Shown: positions 45,797 through 57,258, numbered from the stretch's first letter. The stretch: DNA of 64,000 nucleotides from Scleroderma bovista (GCA_037178675.1 JAYMGJ010000772.1:62001-126000); one strand, 5' to 3'. A program made the numbers and translations. The notes: a model not told the origin generated them from the sequence alone.

Positions 45797-47987
45797 GACA
45801 ATTGAGCTGTGAAGATGGTAGTGGTATGGCCCGGATGGTAGAGGACGTCCCCGTTGCCCTTCAGCCCTCCACGTGTCAGCCCGTTTGTAGGAGATGTCGC
45901 TTTTGAGTCAATATGCAATGCCCAAGTTAGTATCAGCTGCGAGAATGGACTGCCGGCGCCAGAGTCGCCGACATTGGGTTCCAGGAAGAACGAACACACC
46001 GATACTACCCTCGGACAGCCCAGCTCCTGCAATGTAAATTCAGTGATCATTAAGGATGCATATCGCTGGTGGGTACGCATCTTATTTCACACGAAGACCA
46101 CATTATATTGTAGTAGGAACTGGTCGGACGCATCGCAGTCTTTTTTTCGAGTCAATTTTGGAAGTGCATTCGGGGTCATGGACTCGACAGGCACTGGCAC
46201 CTCATGACGTCTCATGTCGCACCTCAGATCCAAGGGCTCCTTCCATTGCTAGGGTGCGGTCCGGTCTCGATGGAAGGAGCCCTTGATATCGAATAAAGAG
46301 TAGCCATGCTACTCTTCCCTTCGCACTGCCACAGGGTGTTTCGAGTCCTATTAAGGCCACATTGATTCATCATTCCTTCTTCGCAAACAGTCCAAGCACC
46401 TCTCAATTTACTTATTGAAGATTGAAAACCTATAGAATGATGAGCTGCAACTTGCTCCCTCAGAATTTGGCCTTGGACTTGAAATCTGCAGCCCAAAGGC
46501 ATCAGGTCCATAGACCCGCACCCCCAGCACACTATGCTATACTTGCGGATCCATATCTCACTTTCTTTTGTGAGGCATTCCTTCTGCATTACTCCTAGCC
46601 TTAGAAACACTGACCGGGTAGGGAATCAGGACCCGTTGGAGGTTCGTTGCCAAGCCGAAACCTTGCTTCGCCATTGCCGCATTTCTCAGCAATGTCCTGT
46701 AGCCCGCCACTTGATTTTCCGCACCATGAGGTCCATAACGAACCAGCGACCGCCCAAACGCATCGAGCGTCATGATGAAAGCTCGTACTTAGTGCTCATA
46801 GGCTTCGCCTTCGGGAATTCCAAAACAAAATGCACAGATTCGCGAGTGCTTCCTGTACGAACGTCGAACAGGAATCGCGAACTCGTAGAATCTCACTGTA
46901 TGATACGACATAGCTCTCCTAGCATCGAAAAAAGGATATCAACAACGGTGGGAACTATCTGCGTGTCCTTTCCATGTGCTGTCTAGACTGATGATCGAAC
47001 ACCGCGTGTCCTCTTTGAAACCGGGTACTCGGTTTCCTACGATACGTGAGGTACATGGAGCCGAAGTTGACCTTATACCTGCTGGAGGGCGGGAAGGAGG
47101 CGTTTGACTTCCTGCCACCAAGTGGTGGACCGTCAGGCAGCTGCTGCGGAGTCATGGGGGGCAGAAGGGGACCGCTGCGGGAGCGTACAAGGAGCGCCAG
47201 CGCTACGGGAGCAAAAAGGAATCTGCCCTCCGGATTATCATCTTTACCGGTCGACCCAGCGCTCTAACCCAGCGGGATCAGCACGCACGGGCCCCGTTCG
47301 CATGGGGGGACGGACCCAGCAGACCCGGAGGCGTGTCTTTTCAGCTTCCGGGGAAAGATGCGCGTATGGTTTATGATAAAGGGCATGAAAAACGTTGCTA
47401 GATGCTTGGCCGAAGCCCAGGGAATGGGATGGAAGGGGGACGAAGACGGATAAGACTCCATCCACTTGATGCGAGATATTACACATCTTTCCGTCTGCGT
47501 CCCTTTTAACTATCAGTTTGACTTCTCCGCAGCCTATACATATATATCGGATCCTTCCTCTCCTCTCTTTGTCTAAATATCAGTGCACCTCTAGGTTTGC
47601 TACATCCCGTGCATGTCCACATGTTCCTGCCCATAGTGGCTGACAACACTTTCAAGCTTCAAGCATCAAGGATGCAAAATCACAGGTGCGGAAGTTGGTA
47701 TCATACGACTACTGTAAATCCTCAATTATTGTCATACATTTATTCAGGACCCAAGTCCTTGTTTGTGAAGCCCCAGCTCGGTCATCCATGTAACAAAGCT
47801 AGTAATATACAGCGGACAAAAGCGTGCTCGGTCATATTCATATCACAGCAATGATGGTTTCGTTTTCTAGGACCTGTGGAAGTTCACGATAACCCATCCA
47901 TGTGATGCTATCATTGGACAGTGCAAGTAAGTGAGTCAGTATTTCTAATAGAAATGGATTAATATGCCCCAGGCTCACCCAAAGTTT
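45797..47987. other. Interval between paralogs A and B, no supported gene
   Basis: About 2.2 kb. Reverse-strand open stretches at 46558-46773 and 46939-47155 have protein-like runs (for example TLDAFGRSLVRYGPHGAENQ, YKVNFGSMYLTYRRK) but no family is recognised and they do not join. Contains the hairpin described separately. Confidence 0.4.
46231..46285. repeat. 16-bp perfect inverted repeat with 23-nt loop
   Basis: Left arm CAAGGGCTCCTTCCAT at 46231-46246 and its exact reverse complement at 46270-46285. The arms are GC-balanced and would form a stable hairpin in DNA or RNA. It lies upstream of copy A. No terminator role is expected in a fungus; it may be a small inverted-repeat element remnant. 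Confidence 0.85.
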
Positions 47988-50104
47988 TCACCATAAAGTC
48001 AACTGAATCAGTTTCTCGCTGTCTTCCGCGTGCCTTGCAACTCGCATGAATTGTTCCTCTTCTTTATAGAACTCCGTGACTTTCATGGCACCTGCAATGT
48101 TGTGATATACCTCAGAATTCTGCGTCGTAGAGACATCCAAGGCCTTTATCGCAGCTATGAAACCCTCCTCGAGCGCTTCTGACGAGCAGATGCACATCTG
48201 CGACACTTTTTTAAGGAGTCCTCTAATGGCAGTATGGTTTATCCAAGTGCGAGTAACGAGCGAGCGAATGAGCCACCAATGATCGACCTGATCTACCAAC
48301 GAGAAATAGTGATCCACTGGCGGTAGTAAGCTCTTGGCCGTAAGCTTAGTTACACACCATCCAGAAGCCTCTGGGATGGAATATCTTAGTTCGTTGTGCT
48401 GTGACCATCTCAGTATAATTATGTAAGATATGGAGGGTGTACTGGAACTGTACCGCAAAATGGAACGTTATCCAGCGATGATTGGGTGACAGACGACATT
48501 CATACAAGTCTGCCAAGTCCTATTGCAACCCATCAATCATAGATTCTTTGCAGATAAGGCAATATGAAGTAACTTACCAAAAGCCGGCATCTGAGCCTTG
48601 GACTAACTCCATTGTCCCCCCAGTAAGAACCAGCAAGTTTGCTGGCTGTAGCTGAGCAAGCTCCTTGATAGCCACCCTTTGCATCACTGGCATAAACCTT
48701 CTTCTGAGAGCACCAATAGCCATTCTCTGCTGCCACCGGCGTGACATTCTGTAATAATATGCACAGGCTGACAATGTCCCCTTCTGTCGGGTTGTCGTTC
48801 AAGTTACGGGCTAGCTCTTGAAAAAAAGGTTCGTCGTATGCACACTTCTGCAAATTGAACAAGTTTAATTTTATCAGCTCCACAGTGAAACCAGCAAGGC
48901 CAATTCCACGACGCTTTTGCTTTTCAGCTATATAATACTCTTCGTCGACAGGCTTTTGTGTCAGTACGGAGCCCCGAACGGGACCACCCCAGGAGAGATT
49001 CTTTTCCTGGAAGGCCGTTGTCCAGCACCGTATCATGTAGTCCCGCATTAATTCGAAACCGGGGACCACTGGACCACGGCTATTCCGTTTAAACCTTCCT
49101 ACCGTTTCGCGCATCGTCCCGCACAGAGTTGCATACAATCCCATCCTTTCGGGCTCGTCGACGGCTCTGTCAAATAATAGCGTACAGGCCAGCCTGAGTA
49201 CCCGGCCCTGCACTGTTTCATCACATTCGTCGATCCAATCCAACATCCTGTCGCAGATAACATAGAAATTTTTTCGTGTAAGTTTGTTCAATAACCCCGT
49301 AAACCTGCGCTTTGCTCGTTCAGGTGAGCACGTGGTCGTGTCCGTGTGACCACGGTAGTCGAGGCTTGGAGCGACCCAGCGATTAGGAGATATTGAGAGG
49401 GGAATGATGTGATTGTGATGGGCGGGGCTTGCAAGTTCTGCGCTTTCCTCAACGGCAAGGCCACTTCCGTTACTAACCGTGGCTGGCAACGAACTCGGAT
49501 CCAGAGGGCCTACTGTTGGTGCAAGTGTGCGAGCCAGATCAATGCGAGAGTCACAGGTCCTTCCGTTGTGGTCATTCGGGCCGCTGTTGCCTTCGCTAGA
49601 TGACGATGACGCGGTTTGCTCGTCCGGAACGACAAAGAAATCTTCCGCGGCATTTTCCGCGGAATTCGACTGCAGCTCTGTTTATAGGAAATCCAACGCC
49701 TGCCACCATACAAATGTACAAGCGAAACTGACCTGCAACCGGTGCGATGGTGAATGGCGTTGTCTCGACCACTGTTATACTACCGATACAAGGTGCAACA
49801 AGTTCCCATACATCTTCGTCGATTTTGGTGAGGACATCGCCGCACAGATTACCACAGGATGAATAGAATTCAATTTGCGCTACCCCTAGGCTGAACTTGT
49901 TTCTGGCTGTTTCTTCTAAAGCCTTCACGCAAGTATAAGTGAGTCTCTCCATGGTGTTCCAACAAAACAAGCCCGACGTACGTCGAATGACTTAGGTACC
50001 GCTGCGTACAAGTGGCGATCACCATAACTGAAAACCAAGAACGGTGCCTTCCGAGTCGGTGGAGTAGCACTCCAGTCTACGCAGTCGTGTGACTTATGTC
50101 TCAT
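47988..50104 (-). CDS. eIF4G-like protein with MIF4G and MA3-like regions, copy B (intact)
   Basis: Starts MRHKSHDCVDWSATPPTRK at 50104 and ends DSEKLIQLTLW with TGA at 47988-47990. Exon 1 ends SYGDRHLYAAVPKSFD; exon 2 ALEETARNKFSLGVAQIEF ... VDVWEL-like (IDEDVWELVAPCIGS); exon 3 begins ELQSNSAENAAEDFF and contains a serine/acidic linker, SPNRWVAPS, and the MIF4G core RFTGLLNKLTRKNFYVICDRM, RLACTLLFDRAVDEPERMG, NLSWGGPVRGSVL, RRGIGLAGFTVELIKL, EGDIVSLCILLQN. After LRCRLL a GTAAGT intron leads to DLADLYECRLSPNH; the last exon gives DHYFSLVDQVDHWWLIRSLV, CSSEALEEGF, an MA3-like helical pair. About 560-600 residues, much shorter than eIF4G. No eIF4E-binding motif seen. I infer an eIF4A- or RNA-binding role; substrates unknown. 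Confidence 0.72.
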
Positions 50105-51501
50105 GGTAAGTGAATCGTTGGGACTCGGTCGACGATGGGAGGAACAAGCTCGTTGAATACACGTGTAGGGAAAACAGTTCATGTATGTAAGTATTACACG
50201 TTGCGTCCACGAGGAATGCATTGCATTGATTGATAACAAAGCCCGTAAAGATGTAGATATGTACTTGGTTAGAGTGTCGTAGCATTGGCAACCTGGAAGA
50301 TGTGTGTATAGGTACAATATAGACCTCAACCTTACCGTCATCACCATAAGGTGAGTTGAACGAGTTTCTTGCTTTCTTTCACTTTACTGGCGATGCGTAT
50401 CACCCTCTCCTCTTCTTTATCAAAGCCGGCGGACTTCAGCATGATTGCCATGAGGTGGTATGCTCGGTTGTACCTCGTAGCGGCAACATCCAAAAAATGC
50501 GCAGCAGCGGTGAAACCCTTCTCAAAGCCTTCCGGGCAACAGAACCCCACTTCGGGTGCCTTTGCAGTGGAATTCTCGTCCTGGCCATGCAAAACGCGCA
50601 TTACAAACGATTGGACTAGCCACCATTTATCGTCGTGGTGCAACAGCTCAAAACTGCAGTCCAATCGTGGGGGATTGGGACAAGCAGGGATTTTGGCTGC
50701 AAACCACCTCGATTCGTCCAGTACAGAATAGTTCGTTTCTGCATGCTTTCTGAGTTTAAGTATAAGATGTTGGCGTTGGAAAAGATATTTACCATTGTAA
50801 GATGAACTAAACTGTGACAGGTTACAGGGGAAGGGAATGTGTAGTAAAGACCTCGAAGATCCTACCGCCAATTCATGAAGCTGAAAACTCAGTGGGATAG
50901 CCGGAAGGCGGACTCACCTTCATGCAACACTGCAATCTTGTCTTGAGCCCTCGAAGTCCATAAGTGACAGCCCGAGGGGTAGATCTGCCGTTGAAATAAC
51001 GGTGGTCGACTGTACGAGCCAGTATACACAAGGTAACGACATCTCCTTCCTTTGGGTCACCATCGAGCCGTTGCCAGAGATGGTCTATCTCTGGATTCGA
51101 TAACACATTCGAGTTCCACAACTCTATGCCAATGCTGGCGAGACCTAGACCCCGACGTTTGGCCTTCTGAGCCGCATAGTAGTCGTCAACCGAAAGCATC
51201 GTAGCGCTTGCGGCTGTCTGAGAGCCAAAGATAGACTCCCCCCAAGAAAGGGATCCCTGCGCGTTGTCCCAGCATTTAACCAAATAGTTGGATATGATCG
51301 ACTGGCCATATGACCCATCCGTCTTGACGCCATAACAAAAATAGCGGCCCCGAAGCCTTTCTGTTATAGCCTCACACAAGGCGATGTAGATGCCTGTTCT
51401 TTCCGGTTCATCGACGGCTCTATCAAATAAAAGCTGGGAAAACAATTCCAGCACGTTGCCATGAACAGCTTCTTCATATCCGTCCACCCAAGCGATTAGT
51501 C

Positions 51502-51697
51502 TGTCAGAATATATGGCCGCTACGTGGCAAACTCACAAGACTATGATTTATAGTTATTAGTTTTGATATATTAACTGCTCTACCTACAAGATAAATAGCT
51601 CGTAGTTGTACCCTGTATACTCATCGCGTTTGGACCTGGTTCGCACCCATCCACCCATCGTGGTCACCCCGATCGACTCAGCGCGCAAATTCTAACA
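51502..51697 (+). repeat. 5' LTR of the copia-type element
   Basis: 196 bp, differs from the 3' LTR at two positions that I can see (C/T near the middle and A/G ten bases before the end), about 1 percent, so the insertion is recent. Confidence 0.92.
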
Positions 51698-51949
51698 CAA
51701 ACGCGATATCCTTCGTCGTTGTGCGTGTTGTCTTGCAGCTGTTGACCCCCTGTCATTGTCTGTTCTCGCCATCGTATCGTCGTCGTACTGTCGTTCTCTT
51801 GCCGTCGTAACCGCCATTTGGGGCCGAAGCCAAATCGTCGTCATCGTCTCCGCCATACTGTTTCCCCTGTCGAACCCCTGCTGTTATCTGTTGCAGCCAA
51901 ATCACCGCCGTCGTCACGTGTCACACATCACAGCCACAGATCTCGCGCC

Positions 51950-52741
51950 ATGCCAAACTCATCGCTGCACTTTGTGAACTTAAATGAATCGAACTACGCT
52001 GAATGGTCATTGTACATGTGATCTACCTTGATTAAGAAAGGTTTATGGAAAGTTGTTGAGGGATCAGAGACTTGCCCACTCGGCTCACCCAATTCCAAAG
52101 CCGTCAAAGCATTTGAGCACCGCCAAGCCGAAGCTCATGCTGAGATCGTCCTCCGCCTCGAACCATCGCAGCTGCCGCACGCACACTCCACTGACCCCCA
52201 TGTCCTCTGGGAAGAGCTCCAGCGCATGCACCGTGCCCAGGGCTTCGCCACGCGCATGACATTCCGTCGAAGGTTTAACACCATGACTAAGCGTGCTGAC
52301 CAATCGATGGGCAGTTGGATAGCTGATGTCCAGCAAGCCGCGTTCCGCTTGAAAGAAGTCGGATATATTGCTACAGATGAGGACAAGATACTCGTCCTTA
52401 CTCAAGGCCTCCCCCCATCCTATGATCCATTCATTATCTCCCTCGACGCTGCCATTGCTAATGGTACTACTGCTGATAATGCCTCCATCTCACTTGAGGT
52501 AGTCAAGGCACGCTTACTAAATGAAGAATCACGTCAGCGGGCCGCTCATCCGGTAACGAGCCCTGACCCTGTCGCCCTTGCTGTCACCACTATTGCTCCG
52601 AAGCCGCGCCGCCCGCTCGAGCAGATCACCTGTTTCCACTGCGGAGAAAAAGGTCACTACCAGATCAATTGCCTGAAATGGAAAGTGGAAGAGAAGGGCA
52701 CTGCCGCCGCCATCTTCGAAGAAGATGAACAGTCTTGGTGA
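51950..52741 (+). pseudogene. copia-type gag with one internal stop
   Basis: Starts MPNSSLHFVNLNESNYAEW (51950), a typical start of copia gag. A TGA at 52019-52021 interrupts it after SLYM; the same frame continues KKGLWKVVEG, VLWEELQRMH, FRRRFNTMTKRADQSMGSWI, LTQGLPPSYDPF and the zinc knuckle CFHCGEKGHYQINC (C-X2-C-X4-H-X4-C) to TGA at 52739-52741. About 263 codons. The stop fits a CGA to TGA change. No pol follows. Capsid-like protein that packages element RNA. Confidence 0.88.
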
Positions 52742-52824
52742 AGTCGCGGGATATTTTCTCCTTTTTTGTTCTCGTGTCTCCCTGTTTCTTTCGTACTTAC
52801 TGTCTTGTTTCGTTTGCGGGAGAG

Positions 52825-53020
52825 TGTCAGAATATATGGCCGCTACGTGGCAAACTCACAAGACTATGATTTATAGTTATTAGTTTTGATATATTAACTG
52901 CTCTACCTACAAGATAAATAGCTCGTAGTTGTACCCTGTATACTCATCGTGTTTGGACCTGGTTCGCACCCATCCACCCATCGTGGTCACCCCGATCGAC
53001 TCAGCGCGCGAATTCTAACA
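52825..53020 (+). repeat. 3' LTR of the copia-type element
   Basis: 196 bp, near-identical to 51502-51697; immediately followed by the second TAGTC target duplicate. Confidence 0.92.
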
Positions 53021-53075
53021 TAGTCGGTCGCAAATAAAACCAATGAAACGCTCCTTGACTCTGCTCCACATGGCA

Positions 53076-55172
53076 CCCCGACTAGGACCCCGGACCAGCA
53101 AGTTCGAAACTCGTCGCCCCGCCGGTTGTTGAGCCCGTCGTACACGATACGACATTAAGCAGCATAATACCACCCTGCTCCACCTACTCCGTAGACTCGC
53201 CCAGTACACTACTAACATGTCCCTTCCTCTAGTAGTAGACAGCGAACCGCCTAACATAACACCGGCCCCACCGATGTGTACCCCAAAGGCATCAACCCCC
53301 CCTCCTCCCAGGTCCCTCCCCCGAGGACTACAGTTTACACCAGACGTCAGACCTCGACATTCAGCAGGCTCGCGACAGGCAGAACCAAGGAAGACCTGCT
53401 CAACAATCCTAAATTCTCCACGTCCATGAGCACCAGAGACCACGCCCTGAGACACTTAGCTGAACACCTGCTGATCACACCAAACCTGGACCCCGACCAC
53501 TCTACGCTTAGCTTAGTTTTACTTAATATAGCCTCTGCGGGCCCAGGTGTCACAGCCATCATAGCAGAGGTTTTACGTGCCGTAGCAATCATCCTCGACA
53601 CCACGTCGCCTCTGCTCCCCCCCCACCCTGTCGCCCATCCCTCCAATTCGGATGCAGCACGCCTCGCCGACTTTGAGAATCAGATGCTCTGCCTAAAAGA
53701 AGTAATACAAGAAATCCAGGACGCTACGCAAATCAACAAAGAAGCGGCAGAAATGATGACGAGAGCAGTCGACATAGCGAGCAACGACTTACAGACATCA
53801 GCCCAGGTAATCAACGAATCTGTAGAGGAACTAATCACACTCTCCCCACAGATCCTAGCCAAGATCGAAGACCTACCTCGTCAACTAGCCCCCGCGCCCC
53901 ACCCCCCATTGCAACATACAGGGAGATCCTCCTAGCGGATCCCCCCCCCCTCCCAACAGACGACAGCAACCCCCCCCTCAAATACCCCATCTCAGACTAC
54001 GCAAGAGGAAATGCCGCGATAAAAGAAAGACAACTCCTGGTGGACATCAACCCAGATCATCCTAACATCAGAGAAGACACCCCCAGAAACGAAGTAATTA
54101 AATTCCTCCAGCAAGCACTCACCCCCCTGGAAGACAACTCCGCTCCCTCCCTCAAGATCAAAGCCCTAACCAAGCTCAGAAACGGAGGACTCGTACTCGA
54201 ACTCCCTAGTGCCGAGGCAGTCAACTGGATAAGAGAGCCATCCAGGAAAGAATCCTTCCTCAAGAAACTAGACGGGAAAGCACGAATCAAAAACAGACTA
54301 TTCAACGTAGTAGTCCCCTTCGTCCCAGTTCTCACTGACCTCACGAATCCAGACATTCTACGGGAAATCGAACAAGAGAACGGGCTCCCTGAGGAATCGG
54401 TCAACGGCATCAAATGGATCAAGGACCCAGCCCGCCGAAGTTTCAAGCAACGCGTAGCCCATGTCCTCCTCTCGCTGACCTCCCCACAAGCTGCGAACAA
54501 AATCATCAGCATCGGACTCTACCTCAATCACTCCAAGCTCCGAGCCCACAAAGACAAAAAAGAACCCCTATGATGCCTCAAATGCCAGAGATGGGGACAC
54601 TTCTCAAAAGACTGCAAAGAGGAGAAGGACACCTGTGGGGCCTGCGGAGGCCCCCACCACGAACACCTATGTAATGCCTACCAGACTAACTACTGCGTAA
54701 ACTGCAAGTCCACCTCACACGGCAGTTCTGACAAAGGTTGCCCCGACTACACGAAGAGACTAGAGGAACTAAATGCCAAGATCCCAGAAAACGCCACCCC
54801 ATACTTCCCGACCAACGAACCATGGACCCACGCAACTCTCCCACCAAGTCAACATGCACCCATAACCCAAACAAGACCCCCCCATGACCCCCAGGACACG
54901 TCTCGTCACCACCCCCACCACCACCGCCCCCAGCTCCAACAGACACTCGGCAAATCCTCCTCAGGTGTCCTAACCATTCAGCAGAGACTCCCGAACACAG
55001 CCACCGCCCCACACGACCCCAAAGAGACCGTTCCCAACAACACTGATAAGCCAAAGACCTCATCGTACACCTATCCCTTCTCCCTCCCGCCAACCCCCAA
55101 GATCGGCCCCCCTCTCTCCCCTCTGCATATAAATATCACTCCGTCCCCCCCCCCTCAAACTCCAACTCCAAC
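53076..55172 (+). mobile_element. LINE (non-LTR) retrotransposon fragment: 5' region and ORF1 only
   Basis: Begins where homology of copy C to its paralogs stops (about 53076; exact edge unclear) and ends where the gypsy LTR begins. It carries a C-rich ORF1 with three zinc knuckles and no endonuclease or reverse transcriptase, so the ORF2 part is missing, removed or displaced by the later insertion. Confidence 0.7.
53217..55172 (+). pseudogene. LINE ORF1 (nucleic-acid binding protein), frameshifted
   Basis: First section MSLPLVVDSEPPNITPA, then in another frame from 53276 DLLNNPKFSTSMSTRDHAL, HLLITPNLDPDHSTLSL, VLLNIASAGPGVTAII with coiled-coil-like helices to 53935; a further frame shift in a C-run at about 53905 leads to YPISDYARGNAAIKERQ, LVLELPSAEAVNWI. 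A TGA at 54571-54573 follows KKEPL; the frame goes on with three CCHC-type knuckles: CLKCQRWGHFSKDC, CGACGGPHHEHLC and CVNCKSTSHGSSDKGC. Such ORF1 proteins are found in Agaricomycete Tad-like LINEs. Two frameshifts and one stop make it inactive. Confidence 0.75.
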
Positions 55173-57258
55173 TGTTACGGTCCAACTTTTTGTCTTATCT
55201 AATCTGCGATTAGATAGCGTTTATCTTATCTTAGTGTACAGCCTCTATCTTATCTACCTAGTCTAGACCTGTACCTCGTGCTGTACACGCTGCCACCCTT
55301 GACATCATTACGCATAGCCTTAGCTCCACAGTGATGTCATTACATAGCCTTCTACCTGCACGTAGCCTCATGGATAGCCTCGCGTAGCCCTCGTGTCTAG
55401 TAGTATATATACCGTGCAATCCAGCACCCAGAGGCTCCCCATTCGAGCTCATCTTGGGTTATTGCTCTAGATCCTCGCGTCCTATTTCCCCTCAGAGCCT
55501 CGCGTGTAGTTGGGTCTTAGGTGTTCTGCCTAGGGTCATCTCACCTGAGCTCGAATCTATACATCTTACTCGCTCTACTACACGCTCTCCTAGCCTTATA
55601 AGGAAACTATACCCGGACTCCAGGGTTAAGGAGCTTCATCTTCATACCTTTCCGTTTCGTTCACGGCCAGCCTTTAGTGCCGTTCCTGTAGTGCTTCGGC
55701 ATTGGGAGTTTCTAGCACCGTTACCTTTACGTACTATACACCAGCCCAGGGTCGTGCCTGGTGTCTGAAGGTCGGCGCCCGTTCAAGAGAGGTTCGCAGC
55801 CTCAAGGCGATTGAGACATACGTACTCCGTAGTTCCTGCGTCCGTGCAGAGGTAGACCTTGTGATCTGCAGCCGCTAGCCGTTTGTTCTTTGCATAGCTG
55901 TGCCACTGCCCTGACCCGGCGAGCGCGACAGGCGAACAAAGTCTTACGCTTAGTTTAGCGGAACAACTGTGGGGATCTAGTCCCAAAGTAACCTTACTCC
56001 TACGTCACCCCTTACGTTACCCACCATACCTTACCAGTTCCCTCGTCACCTCGTCGAAGCGCAACAGGAGCGCTTGGCGATCATTTACGGTCCCCGCCCT
56101 GACACCCTTGTCAAAGTACAAGAAAGGGAGTCAGCGATCGAAGAGGAGTTTCAGTTCACCAACGCCGTTGCCGCCTACAGTCGCCTTGTCAGCGACTTCG
56201 AAATCCAAGTCCTCCTCGGCTTCCACCGTTCCCTTCCTGTTCCGCCCCTGCCAGACCTCCCGCTCGCGCGCCGCCGTACGTTCCGGTCTTCTCGTCTCCG
56301 ACCGGTTAAACAAAGACCTACCCCCTATTCCCACCTCCGTCCCTACTAGTTCGTCATGGCAGACCTTGACCAACTCCTCGCCCAGCTTGTTCAGGGACAA
56401 ATCGCCCTACAGGCACATATCGCGGCCCTTACGGCTGCACAGCCTCGACCTGCACCGCCGTCGCGCAAGAAGGTGGTCGCGGATCCCGGGAGTTACGATG
56501 GCTCCCCTCAGAAATTCCACGAGTGGTGGTCAAAGATCAAGATCTGGATACAGATCTCGATGGAGGGGGCAAACGACGCCCAGGTTACCGCCGCAGTTCT
56601 CTCCCGGCTCACTGGCCCGAAAGCTGGTCGGTGGGCTCAGGTCCGTCTGGACGGCTGCATGGCGGCAGCCCAGGCCCTTGCCAACGCCCCGCCCGTCCTG
56701 CCTGGAGAGCCGCAGCCCCCGCCAGCCTGGCCCGCTTGGGATGATTTCGCAGAGGAGATAGAGAGGTTCTTTCTCCCCGGAAACAACGCCGAGTGGGCAC
56801 GTGCCCAACTGCTTCGCCTTAGGCAGGGCCCGAGGCAAAGGATCGACGACTTTTTGGCGCAGTTCGAGGCGCTTAAAAACCAGGGAGACTGTGGGAATGA
56901 GTATGCCCGCGACTTGCTCGAACGTGCGCTCCAGAGGAAACTCCTGGAGCAAGTTTACATACAGGGAATGCGTCGAGACACCTACGAGCGACTCGCAAAC
57001 TCTGCTCGTGCGATGGGAAGAGCCCAGGAACTCTTCCTCATCAACCTCCAAGGGCAAGGCTCTGCCCGGTATTACCAGGGCCAATCATATTCGTCTTCAA
57101 CCACATCGGGGAGTGGTGTCCCGATGGATATAGGTGCCGTTGAGACAAACCAGCAGAGGGGTAAAGGGCCCCAATGCTACAATTGCCAATTGTTTGGCCA
57201 CATTGCACGAGAGTGCACAAAGCCGCGCCGCCCTCGTCGTGGGCAACCACAAGCACGG
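55173..57258 (+). mobile_element. Gypsy-type LTR retrotransposon, 5' part (LTR, leader, gag), cut off by a later insertion
   Basis: The left edge is set at TGTTACGG (55173), where LINE ORF1 stops. It includes a TATA-like TATATATA at about 55403 and a leader. The 3' end of the 5' LTR could not be placed because I found no clean terminus matching TGTTAC. A small open frame at 56074-56349 (AIIYGPRPDTLVKVQERES) precedes gag. The element is interrupted at 57258 and its pol, 3' LTR and right flank are presumably right of the window or lost. Confidence 0.7.
56356..57258 (+). CDS. gypsy-type gag, truncated after about 301 codons
   Basis: Starts MADLDQLLAQLVQGQIALQ (56356). Contains the retrotransposon gag region (FHEWWSKIKIWIQISMEG, LTGPKAGRWAQVRLDG, WDDFAEEIERFFLPG, LLRLRQGPRQRIDDFLAQFE, LEQVYIQGMRRDTYERL), a PMDIGA motif and the zinc knuckle CYNCQLFGHIAREC, then KPRRPRRGQPQ. 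At 57259 the sequence becomes the LTR of the inserted element, so the last residues of the open frame are not gag. Uninterrupted up to the break, so it was intact when hit. Confidence 0.88.

Larger units (their letters stand above)
51502..53020 (+). mobile_element. Short copia-type LTR retrotransposon carrying gag only (TR-GAG-like)
   Basis: Complete 1,519-bp element: 196-bp LTRs at 51502-51697 and 52825-53020, termini TGTCAG...TAACA, flanked by the 5-bp target duplication TAGTC (51497-51501 and 53021-53025). A purine-rich stretch (GCGGGAGAG) abuts the 3' LTR. The interior encodes a single copia-type gag and no protease, integrase or reverse transcriptase, so it must move with enzymes from another element. 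Confidence 0.92.
50341..53075 (-). pseudogene. eIF4G-like paralog, copy C, split by a copia-type element
   Basis: The 3' portion (50341-51501) reads from the MIF4G region (AWVDGYEEAVHGNVLELF, LLFDRAVDEPERTG, GSLSWGESIFGS, GLASIGIELWNSN, DPKEGDVVTLCIL) through a GTGAGT intron to the MA3-like end (DDKWWLVQSFVMRVLHG, KKLVQLTLW, stop at 50341). The 5' portion resumes beyond the transposon at 53021-53075 (SRVKERFIGFICDRL), matching KNFYVICDRM of copy B. The reading frame runs correctly across the target site if the element and one target duplicate are removed. Everything upstream of about 53075 has been replaced by a LINE relic, so start and N-terminal exons are missing. Confidence 0.8.

Noticed and set aside
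55783..55986. Reverse open frame within the gypsy leader
   Set aside because: Short, no homology recognised, opposite to the element.
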